Of a stretch of 64,000 nt of DNA, positions 1-12,900 are shown one piece after another. The notes under the pieces are model-generated. The model did no database searches and was not told the origin of the DNA. It worked only from the letters and a program-made list of their open reading frames with translations. The translations under genes were made by a program, and so were the position numbers. This stretch comes from Helopsaltes ochotensis. Its lineage: Eukaryota > Chordata > Aves > Passeriformes > Locustellidae. The number at the start of each line of letters is the position of its first letter. Positions within the stretch are counted from its first letter, which is position 1. The stretch lies in contig VXBM01001332.1 in the NCBI GenBank assembly GCA_013400155.1, positions 40,858-104,857 of the forward strand, in the 5' to 3' direction.

Positions 1-112
1 GTGGGGGTGTCCCTGGGCCGTGGGGGTGTCCCTGGGCTGTGGGGGTGTCCCTGGGCTGTGGGGTGTCCCTGGGCTGTGGGGTGTCCCTGGGCTGTGGGGT
101 GTCCCTGCCCAC
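1..112. repeat. GC-rich minisatellite, about 18-base unit
   Basis: Repeats of gtggggtgtccctgggct with slight length variation, at the window edge and so probably longer. The repeated runs of three to five G make G-quadruplex folding plausible. Confidence 0.85.
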
Positions 113-249
113 GGCAGGGGATGGCTCTGCAGGGGCTTCAGTGCCCAAGCCAGGCCAAGCCAGGCTGGGATTCTGCAGCTCTGCAACACGGAGTGCAAAG
201 GTTACTACAGGGGTTAACACCTGGTGTAAACTACACACGCTGCCCAGAG

Positions 250-712
250 CTGAGAGTGGCTCTGTGACAGTGACACGAGCTCTGTGACAGTGACAGGAGT
301 GGCTCTGTGACAGTGACAGGAGTGGCTCTGTGACAGTGACACGAGCTCTGTGACAGTGACAGGAGTGGCTCTGTGACAGTGACATGAATGGCTCTGCGAC
401 AGTGACACAAGCGGCTCTGCGACAGTGACACGAGTGGCTCTGTGACAGTGACATAAGTGGCTCTGCGACAGTGACATAAGTGGCTCTGCGACAGTGACAC
501 GAGTGGCTCTGCGACAGTGACACAAGTGGGTGTGACAGTGACACGAGTGGCTCTGTGACAGTGACATAAGTGGCTCTGCGACAGTGACATAAGTGGCTCT
601 GCGACAGTGACACAAGGGGGTGTGACAGTGACACGAATGGCTCTGTGATAGTGACATGAGCGGCTCTGTGACAGTGACAGGAGCAGCTCTGTGACAGTGA
701 CACGAGCTCTGT
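250..712. repeat. Minisatellite, 20-23-base unit, about 20 copies
   Basis: Units of the type agtggctctgtgacagtgac alternate with shorter ones lacking the agtgg step. It lies in the intron after e83, on the UBR4 sense strand without in-frame stops. Confidence 0.92.
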
Positions 713-762
713 GCCTGTGCCCGTGGGCTCTGTGCCCGTTTGCCCAGGCAGGGGGCACTGAC

Positions 763-987
763 CTGCTGGCCCCTCCCGGGGACACGACGCGCGCCTGGGC
801 GGTGACGAGGAGGCGCCGCAGGATGTCCCCGCGGATGGCCCTCCACCGCTCCGGGGGACAGATGTGCAGGGCCAGCACGGTGTAGTAGTGGGGCCCGTCC
901 ACCTCGAAGGCGCTCTCCACCCACTTCTCCCGGGGCTGCTCCAGGAAGCTCTGCAGGTTCTTCTCCTCCCGCGAGGTCGCCCGGGTT
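763..987 (-). CDS. UBR4: UBR4 exon e83 (last coding exon in window)
   Basis: Encodes TRATSREEKNLQSFLEQPRE, then WVESAFEVDGPHYYTVLALH, then VVSPGGAS plus two bases of Arg. About 105 further residues and the stop codon are expected beyond position 1. A minisatellite begins about 50 bases past the donor. Confidence 0.96.
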
Positions 988-3900
988 CTGCAACGCAAGG
1001 AAAGCCTCAGAGCCTGCTCGGGCTCAGCCGCTGCTCCCCAGGAGCTCTGGGGTGCTGCCCACGCACCCTGCACAGGGAACCAGCTGGGCACCACCAGCTT
1101 TTCCCCAATTCACCCCCTGGTTGAGGATTTGCTCCCAGTGGGCACCACCAGCTTTTCCCAAATTCATCCCCTGGTTGAGGATTTGCTGCCAGTGGGCACC
1201 ACCAGCTTTTCCCAAATTCACCCCCTGGTTGAGCATTTGCTCTCAGTGGGCACCACCAGCTTTTCCCAAATTCACCCCCTGGTTCAGGACCTGCTCCCAG
1301 CGAAGCAAACACATTTTCCTTGGAGTTGTGGGGGGCACTAGAGGTTTGCCAAGCAGCTGCCATTGCCCCAGTGGAAGACAACACCACTGTAGAGGTATTT
1401 TTCCCGTTCTTTGCCAGGCCATGTACTGGAGTGGTGCCATCTCCCATGGGACACCACACAGCCACTGCAGCTCCTGCAGCCACACCTGGATCCATTTATA
1501 CAACTCCTCTACTGCAAAAACAGCCTCTGGGAAGATACAGGCCAAATTCAAACCCCAAAGACATTGTACTTTACTGCAAGCTCATATAAACATTTTATCA
1601 TTTTCCTCCTTTCCCCCAGAGCTCCAGTGTCTCAGGAGTCCTGACAGCCCAGAACTGACAGTGCAAACCACATGTGACAGGAGACTTTGGGAAGTTGCCT
1701 CACACTTTACCACATCTGTGGCTCTACTGCACCAGGCAGAGCTTGCCAGCCAGGTCAGCCCCTTGATTTTTAAGTGAGAGAAACTCTCCCTATCAGGCAT
1801 CAAGCAGCATCCCAGCAGATGAAGCTGTCAGGGTTGTGTGACCTTTTCATCTGCTAAAAGATGCAGCTGGGAGCCAAGTAGTAGCTCTTTATTTTCTCCA
1901 TTTAATATTAAAAATTCTGTCTGGGAAGTACAGAAGGCCTTTTTCCACATCTGCCCAGCGGGTTCTGGGCTCTGTGGTGCCAACAGCAGCCTAACAAGAT
2001 GAAACAAATAGTTCCATTTACTTGTCTCCCAGCAGACTGGGAAAACAATAGCATAGGGATCTGGAGATAGATATTAAAAACAAAAGACAAATTGTATTAC
2101 AGCCAAAACCTTGATTAGTTCCAGGGGGGAAAGTGAGAGGGATTTTACTGCACTGCATTTGGAGTGACCTTGGCGTGTATTTTAATATTTATACCCTCAT
2201 CTAATTAGTATTACTTACTAATATCTAACTCCTCAAATAGAGGATATACATGGACATCCCATTTTTGCAGGATCAGAACCAGCTCATGTATTCCAAAGCA
2301 TCTGGGTGCCTATGGATGTGGCCACATAGCCTCAGTGCACTGCCAAAGCCCTGCTATCCATTGGTAAAAAATAATAATGGTAACCCAAAAATGTAATTAA
2401 AAAGATCAGGAAAATCTGATGGACCTGAACCCTCCTCCAGGATGTCAAATCTGGAAATAAAACTGAGTCACTTGAACACTCAATAAAATGATAACAGGGT
2501 TAAGTTTCCAACTAACAATTACTTCATCGCAGTGTCTCTTCTGCCTGCTCAGGAGAAAATTAAGCTGGCAGAGTTTCTTTAATGTAATAACCCTGTTGCT
2601 CACCCCAGAGGTAATAATTACATCTAGAATGGAAAGAGAAGCTAATTCCCAATTGCTTTTACTCAATAGGTCCCCTGTTATCCGGCATGTCCAGGCTTCG
2701 CTCCCAACAATGTAAATCCTTAACAACCTCCTGAGGATGCGCAACCCCCGCTCCCCCTAAACCTCGGGTGTGATTTCCCATCTCGGGTGCGATTTCCCAT
2801 CTCTGCTGCCCCGTGCACGGCGCAGACAGAGCCCGGGGCTGGGGGAGGCAGGGAGGGGCGGCACTGACGTGTTGAGCACGTAGAGCACGGTGTGGATGAT
2901 GTAGGGGATGAGGTGGATGTTGCTCTCGCGGCCGCCGCCCCCGGTGTCGATGCTGAACGACTGCTCCATGGCGAAGCGCAGGAACAGCAGCTTGATGTCG
3001 TGCACGTTGAGCTGGTACGTGGGCTCCCTCTGCCCCGTGCACTCCTGGAGGTACGTGTTGTGTCTGCAAAACAGCAGGGAACCCTCAGACAGCTCCTCCT
3101 GCCACAGCACAGCCCAGGAGCCCAGCGAGGACGGCACAGGAAAGCTTCCAAGAGCAGACTACACAAAGGCAGCCCCTGCTACCTTGGATTAACCTCCCCA
3201 AAGGCAGGCTCTCAGCTCACTCTGGCAAATCCAATTCCATCTGCAGATATCTGTCCACTCATCAATACTGCTTTGCCATGCCCAGGAGCTGGGATACAGC
3301 TCCCTGGCTGAAATGCTCCCAGGATGCACTCTTGATTGCACAGAATCCCAGAATGGTTTGGGTTGGCAGGGATATTAAAGATTATCCAGTCCCACCCCCT
3401 GCCATGGGCAGGGACACCTTCCAATATCCCAGCCTTGTCCAACATGGCCTTGGACACTTCCAGGGACCCAGGGGCAGCCACAGCTTCTCTGGGCATCTTG
3501 TGGCAGTGCACACCCCTTCACAGGGAAGACTTTCTTCCCAATATCTGATCTACACCTACCCCCTTGTCAGGTTCAAAATTTCTAATGTGACGTTACACAC
3601 TCAGCACAAGGTGAACCAGAATCCTGACAACAGCACCTCCATCTGCTCCAGACAGGTGCTCAAGTTCCTCAGTACCATCCAAGAGAAGCCTGGAAATCTA
3701 CACCAATGGCATCAGAAGGTTTCTTTTGTACAGCAAGGGCTCACTGGACCACATCTTCAGCACTGACTGGGGGCTAAGGAGGCTCTGAAATTGTTTACAT
3801 GAAGCCAAGGAGCAAACAGACACCTGCACTTTTTAGGAGATTCACTCTTGATGGTAGAACCTGAAATGACTCAGTTTTACCAAGACTCAGCTGCACCACC

Positions 3901-6900
3901 TCTGATCCCAAGATTTCAGGGGAGTGTGTGGCAAGGATCTGACTCACCCGGATGCAACCAGCCGGGGAAGAACCTGTGTGGACTCACCGTGCCAAGCACG
4001 TGGCAAAAGCAGACTCTGGCACGTGGGGCCCCCACACTGGCAGGAGCCCGTTGCACTTGGTGTTGGCATTTTGCAGGGCTGCACTCTCCCACTCCTCGCG
4101 GCCCCGGGCCAGTCTGCACGGAGAAAGAGAGCACAGCAGGCAAGTCAGGAGGATGCAAACTTTTGTCTAAGGAAACATCCCCAGAATGACAATTCCACAG
4201 CTGCTCTCAGTGCTGGAGCTGGCAGAATCCAGCAGTGTTAAAGCAGAGCTGATACAATCCTGCAGGAGGCCAGCCTGTAATGAGCCTCAGGAAGGTGTAT
4301 CACGTTCTGACCATGTGCAGCACGTCTCAGAATGGCTGAGAATAATGGTGAGAGGGCTGATCAGGTGTGCTTTGAAAATCAAAAGCTTTCAATAAATGAG
4401 AAAATAACAAATGATACAGAAACAAAACAGAAGCTGTGCTCAGGTGCAGAAAAGCCCTTACACCTGGCTAAGGCACCCCAAAAAGCCCTGAGCACCTCCG
4501 TGCTCCTTCTTATGTAGTCAATGTTTGACAATGTAGTCAACTTTTGACAATGTTTTTAGGAGGGTTATTTGGCTTACTGCCCAACAGAAACAGCCACAGG
4601 TTTTGGGAAACATCCCAAAGCTCCAACCAGTGCCCCTGTGCTGGCACTGGGCAACCACGGTGAAGGAAACACAGAAGTTTCTGGTGCTTTTCCTTAAAAG
4701 TCAGGGGTGAAACTGAAACCCCTTTTCCTTATTTGGAAACATTTGCTTGGGTGTGGAAATGCACTGCAACATCGACCCTGACCCCGTGGCTGCAGTGTGA
4801 TGCACCCAGCCCACCCATGCCGAGTTCCAGGGCGAGTGCCACGATCCCAAAGCACCTGGCAAGGCCTGGGAAGGGCAGGCAGCGGGCAGCACGTACCTGA
4901 CAGCTGCCAGGTGGCAGTCGTAGTGCACGATGTTGAAGTGGGACACGGTGCTGTAGCCCTGCTGCTTGCGGGGCTTGTTCTCAAACTCCTCGAGCGCCAC
5001 GCGCTTGGTGAAGGTGTAAATGCCCAGCACCTTGGTGGGCTGCAAGGACACACAGCTGGCTTAGCAACACTCAGCTCTGCAACAGGCCACATCTCCTGCT
5101 CTTTCCACTGAAGTGAACCTCTCCCAGTCCCAACCTCAAACTTAAACTGATCCAGTGTTTTTCCAGCTTGCACTGAAAACACGCTTCTGCTTCCCAGCCA
5201 CTTCTGGAATTACTGATCTCCAGAACCAAGCCTGAGATTTCCTGACCTTCCAGTGTCAGTACCTGTGCAACCAGATACTGGCAAGTCCCCTCAGGAGCTG
5301 AGAGGGCTCTGAAAATGTGCCTCCCTTCACCTGGAACTTGAATCTCCCCTCACCATTACCTGGAACTTCTAACTCCCATTACCTGGAACTTTTAGCTCCC
5401 ACTACCTGGAACTTTTAGCTCCCACTACCTGGAACTTTTAGCTCCTATTACCTGGAACTTTTAGCTCCCATTACCTGGAACTTTTAGCTCCCACTAGGCA
5501 GAACTTTTAGCTCCCACTACGTGGAACTTTTAGCTCCCACTACCTGGAACTTGTATCCCTCCCGGCAGATGCAGCAGGTCAGTCCTGGCTCCTCTATCAG
5601 CTCCTCCATCTGTTTAAGCAGCGCAGTCTTGGTCACCACCTGGCCCTTCTCATTTGTCTGCAAGAGAGAAAAGCTCAAGCAGGTTAAAAAGAGTGACAAA
5701 CCACACCATGCCCACCACTGGCGCTGGAATGCCCATCCCATCTCCCAGCAGCTGTGTTCCCTCCTGGCAGCACCAGGCAAACCAGGGCCTGGAGCTCTGC
5801 AATATCCATCAACAAATCACTTTACACACTTCCTGCTGAGGCAGCGTGAGCAAGGCAGGAAGAAAAGCCCCTGAATGAGCAGAGCACCCAGCCATTACCG
5901 TCATGCCCAGGGTGCCCAGGGCCTTCTGCCTCATGGCCATGGCCATCCTCTTCTTCTCCGCGCGCGTCTCCTTCCGCGCAGCATCGATCTTCTTGTTCAC
6001 CTCGGGGTGCTCCCTCAGTGCCTCCAGGAGGTTCTCTGCCAACGTCCCAATCCCTTCGTCACTCGACACCTGCTCCAGTTTGTGCAGGTTGGTGATGGAG
6101 TCTGTTCCTATTAGCACCTGGTGGGGATGGGAACACGGCACTGCTCAGGAGAAGGGGACTCGGGACAGTGACTGTCCCCTCTAATCCCACAGGGACAGCT
6201 GGGCACAGCACTGAGCTGCAACAAGAGTTCCTTCCTTTTTTAATGCTCCTGGGCCCTAAAAACTGTGTAAGACTGAGGCAATTTGCCACTCCATTGGTCG
6301 TTACCAGGAACTCAGATGGGGATGTTGGATAAAACATTTATTTTGTGATAAGACATTGTATTGATGCCTTCAAACACCAACGATCATGTCCTGAGTAGCT
6401 TATCAATAATTATCATCTCTTCACATTGGTGTGTCAAGCTCACACCACACTGCAGGAGGAGATACTGAAGTCAGAATATCTGACTTTTCCAGATGATGCC
6501 TGAAGCTGCCCAGCAGAGGCTCAAGGCATCAAGATAAAGACATGAAGTCACGTTCCCCATCTTGTCATGTGACACACAAAACTCAGAGGATGCTCTGCAA
6601 AGGCAGAACTTGCCCAGGGAATACCTGAATAGCTTCCACACCTATGCCTACTTTGAGATTCCCAACAGGCTTTCACATTCTTACAACAGGTAAGCTCAGG
6701 AGAACTGGATTTTCTCGCTGCTCTATCCCCTCAAGAGAATTCCCTTCAGACTAGAAGCAACACCTTCCAGCAGAGAAAAGCTGTGAGCAAAACTGTTCTA
6801 ACTATGAGGATTACAAAACAAAACCCAACAAAACCCAGTGTAGAACCAACTGTTAGAGGAATTAATCCTCAGCTGCAGCCCCAGAGCAGAGTGACAGCAG

Positions 6901-9900
6901 GCTTGTCCCTGGCCTCACCTGTGTTGCAGGGTGCTGCGTCGCAAGGCCTCGGAGCAGGCGCAGGATAAAAGGAAGTGCAGGTCGAGATAAGAACTTCTTC
7001 CACACGTCTGCATCCAAACTGCACAGAAAACAACAGCCAGCAGCTCAGGGGAGCGTCCCAGGCAGCAGCACGGCTCCAGGCTGCAGGGAACACTCCTTCC
7101 CTCGTGTCCCTCATCAGCTCATTAATGAAGGGACGGTCACACTCCCACCACCATGCTGTGCACAGCCACAGTGCCAGCCCTGAGCCTGGGGATTTGTGTT
7201 CATGAGCTGGCCACTAACAGCAAAAACTATTGCTGTGCAACAGGAAGGAACGGGCAGGAAACACAAGGATTGAGATATCCAAGGAATCAGCTTGGATGGG
7301 TATCAAATGGGAAAACTTCAGGCTTTTTAGCTCATCCCTACACATGCACTGCCTCACCAGATCGCTGCATCACAGCTCTGAATGGGCTCTTGTTTGTGGA
7401 TTTCTTGGGAGATTGTGGTGATGGGATGAGGAGGATGTCCAGGACAGTCACACACATTAACCACACACATTGAATAGTGATCTTACTTCTTTGCACTGGG
7501 AATGTGCTTTTTCATGTAATCCAGGGCATTCTGTGTGATCCCCTTCTGCAGGATGAGATCTTTCAGCTGATGGCCATTGCTGTTGTTCTTTATTCCTGCT
7601 GCTATTTTACAGAAGCAATCCAGGAAAACTTTATCATCTCCACTGTGCTCCTCATCATACCTGAACAAAGAGAAGAAATGATAACTCTGGTTGTAATTCT
7701 CACTGAATGATGTACCTGCCCCAGCTCAGAGACTCAGAAAAGCTACTCAGGCCCCTGTCACCTCAAAATACTCTCTGAACACCTACTCCTCTGAGCTAGA
7801 GCTCACATATTTCTTTCACAAATGGCTTAGAAGTGAAATAGGAAATGAAGCTGAAGCCTGGCATTACACTGGAGTAGCATCAGTGAGGAAATAAAGGCAG
7901 AGATGTGTCAGTACAACGGATTTCAGCTTTTAGCTGAGCTGTGCCAACGTACTTATCGAAGTTGCAGTAGGGCTTGAAGCGATCCACCAGGATCTGCATC
8001 TTCTCCATCTCGCCGAAGGACAGGTAGGGGATGATGCGCAGCAGCCCCTGCAGCACGCTCAGGTTGGAGCGCACAAAGGTGCTGTTGATCTGGTCCAGCA
8101 GCATCACCAGCTGGTCCTTGTCCCCCGTGAGGAGGAGGTTGCCCTGCGAAGGAAGAGCAGAAGGATTTACATTTAGGTATAAATCTATGAGAACTCACTC
8201 TGGGAGCTGGTGGATTACTCCAGTTGTAAGGGGGTAGTTCCTGATAAAAATAAAACCCAGCCTCGTTCCCAAAGGTCTCGTGGCGTGGCTGTACCAACCC
8301 CTCTAGCTGAGGCCTTATTCCATCGACTGTTAAAGCATTTTCCAGCCAGAAGTCTAATAATTCCAACCCAAAGCACACCAGATTCCTGTCCACCCACAGC
8401 TTCAAAAGATGAGTGAGAAGCTCTTCTTGTTCTCAGTCTAGCTGAGATACAGTTTTATTCTCAATTAGCTGGAAAATCAATCATGCTTTCAACACATATA
8501 AAAACACTCCAAAAAACAAGGCCAAGCTGTGTCTTTTCTTGTCTCTCCCTGGCATGTGGCCCAAAGCAGGAAGGAAAGGATCCAAGCAGTGCCTAACAAC
8601 CCTCACCCAACCATGCAAGACTCATCCTGACGCAGCCTCGCAGTGCTTTTGGTTCAGGGCCCTCCTCAAGCCCTTCCCCGAGGCCTGCTAAGACCTGCCA
8701 CAAGTGTAATGAGGGTCAGACTCCATCAGCACTCCCCTCCAGCTCCTGGAGCCCAGCATCCCTGTGAGCAGGGCTGAGCGAGCCTTGAACCCCAGGGCAG
8801 GGAGCCAGGGGCACTCACCTTGTCCTCGCTCAGAGGCTCCGCGTTGGATTCGTCCAGAATGATCTCCATGATGCTGAGCACCTGCTCTGCCACCGCTGCC
8901 CCCCCGCTGTCCTTGCTCTCCTGCTCAGCCACCAGAGCCTGCAAGAGATGGGAGTGCTCAGGGGAACAGCTGCAGGAACTGGTTTGATGTGGGAGCATCC
9001 CTGGAACACCAGCAGTCACTGGTTTGATGTGGGAGCATCCCTGGAACACCAGCAGGCCCTGGTTTGAGGTGGGAGCAGTCCCTGGAACACCAGCAGCCAC
9101 TGGTTTAAGGTGGGAAGAGGCACTGGAACACCAGCAGGCACTGGTTTAAGGTGGGAAGAGGCACTGGAACACCAGCAGCCACTGGTTTAAGGTGGGAAGA
9201 GGCACTGGAACACCAGCAGGCACTGGTTTAAGGTGGGAAGAGGCACTGGAACACCAGCAGGCACTGGTTTAAGGTGGGAAGAGGCACTGGAACACCAGCA
9301 GCCACTGGTTTAAGGTGGGAAGAGGCACTGGAACACCAGCAGGCACTGGTTTAAGGTGGGAAGAGGCACTGGAACACCAGCAGCCACTGGTTTAAATTGG
9401 GAGCAGTCCCTGGAGCACCAGCAGTCACTGGTTTGAGGTGGGAAGAGGCACTAGAACACCAGCTGGTTTAACTGCCCCCCACACTCTCACCCATAACACA
9501 TAAGGAATGTCCGAAGGATAATTTGCAGTGCCAGCACAGCAACATTTCCCATCTCCTGTAGTTGTCACAAGGCAGCAGGGCAGTCAGAAGCAGCTTAAAT
9601 TCATTGGAATCCAAGGAGAAAACACTTCTGGAAGTCCAGGTTGTCCTTACCAAGTTGAGAGTCCCCAGCATGACATTCAAAGTGTTCATCTCTGGCTTGA
9701 CCAGCTGCTGCCGGTTGATTTTCACCTTCACACAGTAACTGAAGAGTTTTAACAGCACCTACAAAACACAGCAGAGGGATTCTCTGTGGCACCTTCACAA
9801 AGAGGGGGGGATTTTGCTGAAAGTAAAGGAATAGTTTAATACAATAAACCTGATCTCCAGACTTCTGGGGTACAGCACACCCCAGATTTTTACATCTATA

Positions 9901-12900
9901 CATATCTATCTTAACTTTGGTTTTTCAGGTAAGGCCAAGGCAGAAAACAATCCCTCCAGCAAGACAGGAATTAGTCTTCCAACTCCTCAGGTTCTACACA
10001 TTTCAAGTTTTGTAAGGATTTGTTAACCAAGAGGAATGGGAGAGGGAGAGAACTGCTCCAGCTCAGGGGTGTGTAAACCTTGTCTAAACCTCACGGATGC
10101 CAGTGGAATTTTCCACCCCGTAACTCCTGACCCCAGAGCCAAAGGGAGACTCACGGTTAAGAGGTGCCGGCCCTGTTTGAAGTCCTTGATGCCAGTCAGT
10201 CTGTTGAGCATGCACTCCAGGCCTCCACACGGGGCCATCACCCCTGCCATCTTATACACTTCCTCCTCATCCTCCTCCTCATCTGCAGGACAGACACGGG
10301 TGGTGAGGACAGGAGCAGCCACAGCGGGACACGCTCGTGCAGTGGAAGCAGAAATGGAGAGCAGAGCAGCACACATTTACCAGCAATTCCAGTCACTTCA
10401 GTTGTATTGAATTCAAAAAGAATTAAGAGCAGGAGTAAGAAGAAGGGCTGGGCAGAATGGTCCCCGTGCCAAGCCAGCGCTCACATTTGAAGCACAGCTT
10501 TAAAGCGCTGTTAAAATCCTCCTTCACTCGAGGTGAAGCAGGTAAATGCAGCAAAAGCAACGTCAATCAACTTTAAGCTCACTGCTGTGAGGATAATAAT
10601 GTCATTGCTCTGCAGCAAACCTCAGATTTCAAATCTAATCCCAGTTTTCAGCAGACAAATGCATTACCAGTGGTGGAGTCGAGGGACTCGATGAATTCCT
10701 CCGTTGCATCTCCCAGTAACCCCCGCATGCGGTAAATGATCCTCATGGGCTCCCCCTGCAAGAGCAGAGCTTTTTATTAATTCTGTCTCTGGGCACTTGT
10801 ACACAAGCCTGGTTCTGGTTTCAGTGTGTACAGACACTCCAGCCCCAGCTCTCCCTCGTGCTGTTTCTCCTGAGGATGGTAACACAGGGAAATCTTTCAC
10901 TCCCTCATTCTCCCCTTCCTGAGATGAATTAAAAACAACAGCAGAGGCACCTGAAAAAACATCAGTAACTCATCCCTTGGTCTGCCCAGCTTTTCTTGGC
11001 ATTGCCACTTAATTGACAGACTGGTAATAAACAGTCTCTTCCTCCTTCCATCTCCTCCAGGTTTCCTTTAGCACCAGTGAAAGACGCAGCCAAGGAAAAT
11101 GGGTTCATCTGCAGAGGAACACCTGCTTTAAATGGCAACCTCTCCTCCAAGGGCATGGCACAGCATACCTGGGAAATACAGGGAACAGGCACAGTCCAGG
11201 AAATGAAGCAGGACAGGCTAATTGGATGAAAGCTTTCAAACAGATAAAATCTGCAGTGATGGCAAATGGAGGAGGAGTAAAAGGCAATTTAATGAGCTTT
11301 CAGTAAGACAGTACATCACTGGAATGATACAGCCAAAAAGCTGTGCTTTTACCCTGAGAGAGGGACAGTTTTCCAGATGCATTTCCAGCTGGAAATACTG
11401 ACAGCATATCATGAAACTTTCCATTTTTAATCCATAGGTCTGAATAAAAAGCAGAAAAGAAAAATCCCAGATTTGGGAGCAGGAGACCTTGCAAGAGAAA
11501 ACCTGTCAGGGATCGTGCTAAGCCTAATGTGGAATAAGCAGTGCTTAATGTCACAGCAAATACATAAGCACAGGGAAAGCCCCGGGGGGAAGATCTGCTC
11601 AAAGGCCACGCTGGCGACCAGCAATTAACACCACAGGGGCCCTGGTAAAACGGCAGATGAACAAAAAAAGCCACTGAGAGACAAGGGAAACAAAAAGGGG
11701 CCTGAGGTTGCGTTTCTTGTGCGCCTGTCGCTCCCAGGGATGGGAGCTGCGGCTCCAGGAGGTGCTCACAAAGGAAGACAGATGAAAGCTGTTCATCCAC
11801 AGGAATGCTGAGCAAACTGCCTTTCACCAGCAGAGCTGCACGCTGCTGCAGCCCGGCAGCCCACGGGAACAGCTCCTTGCTGCTCCCAGGGGCAGCAGGG
11901 GGATCACTTCCACCAGTGACTCGATCAGAATTCAAATCAGAACTCACAGATTAACACCAGCACCTCACCTCCCTTTCCAAGTTGGTATCTTGCTAAAAAA
12001 TAATCAGTGTCACAAGGTTTGGGCTTGATTTTGCAGTACTGAAGGCTTTGTTACTGAAATAAAGCTTAATGAGTCCCATTTTATCATCGTTCACTTTGTT
12101 TGAATTCTTCCCACAAATGGTTTCAGGAAACTGAGGTTTCAAAGGTGATATGAGGCCAGGAAGAAATGAAAAATGACCAAGAAATGCTGGGCAAATCAGT
12201 CTTGTTTTATGATCTCAAGTGCCTCTAAAAATGTGTTTGTAGTGGGCAAGCTTGAGCCTGATGGTCTCCGTGGGAGTTTATTTTAGTGGCTACAAGGAAA
12301 GAAAGGAAGAGCTTGTTCTGAACCACATCCATCTCTGGAACAAGCTTAGTATGACATGGTGGACTGGTCCCCTAAGACTGCTGGGTCCATTTCATGTGAA
12401 AAACACACAACACATACGGTGAAAAGCAAAAAAAGGATGGATTTGTCAAGTGCTTGAGATCCCAAGGAAAAACACGAGAGCAGAAGTGCAAATATGGAGA
12501 ACCACTGGATGCTCTGTGCATAAATAACTTGGGCTCGTCCCCGAAGCACGGAGTGATCTGGTGTCCCTGTGTGCACACACACAAAACCCTGGTGTGCAGC
12601 TGGAGTGTGAAATGTGCTCTGAAAGGCAGTGACAGCGTTCAGCTCTCCTGGGAACGCAGGGAAGGCTGCTCCTCAGGAGGAGCCCCACGTGACACAGGAC
12701 ACAGCTCACCTGGGGCAGCGCTCTGCCGTCACTCACGCTGCAGGGCCGTGCACAATCTGTCCTAACAGAGCACCAAAAGGTGCTGAGCAGTTACACCCAG
12801 TAAATTAAACGCCAGGAAATAAATCCTGACGCGTGTGATTTTGATTTTTCCCCAGGTTTTTTTGTTGATGTGAAGGACAGGTGCTGGGTGCTGTTAACTG

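Noticed and set aside
214..993. 259-codon minus-strand open frame beside e83
   Set aside because: It uses a frame other than that of e83 and consists of satellite translation.
5327..9470. Regularly spaced repeats that could look like a CRISPR array
   Set aside because: The units are head-to-tail without unique spacers, in a vertebrate intron.
11300..11947. 215-codon minus-strand open frame in intron e70/e71
   Set aside because: No resemblance to UBR4, no domain pattern, and no splice sites that keep the e71-e70 junction.
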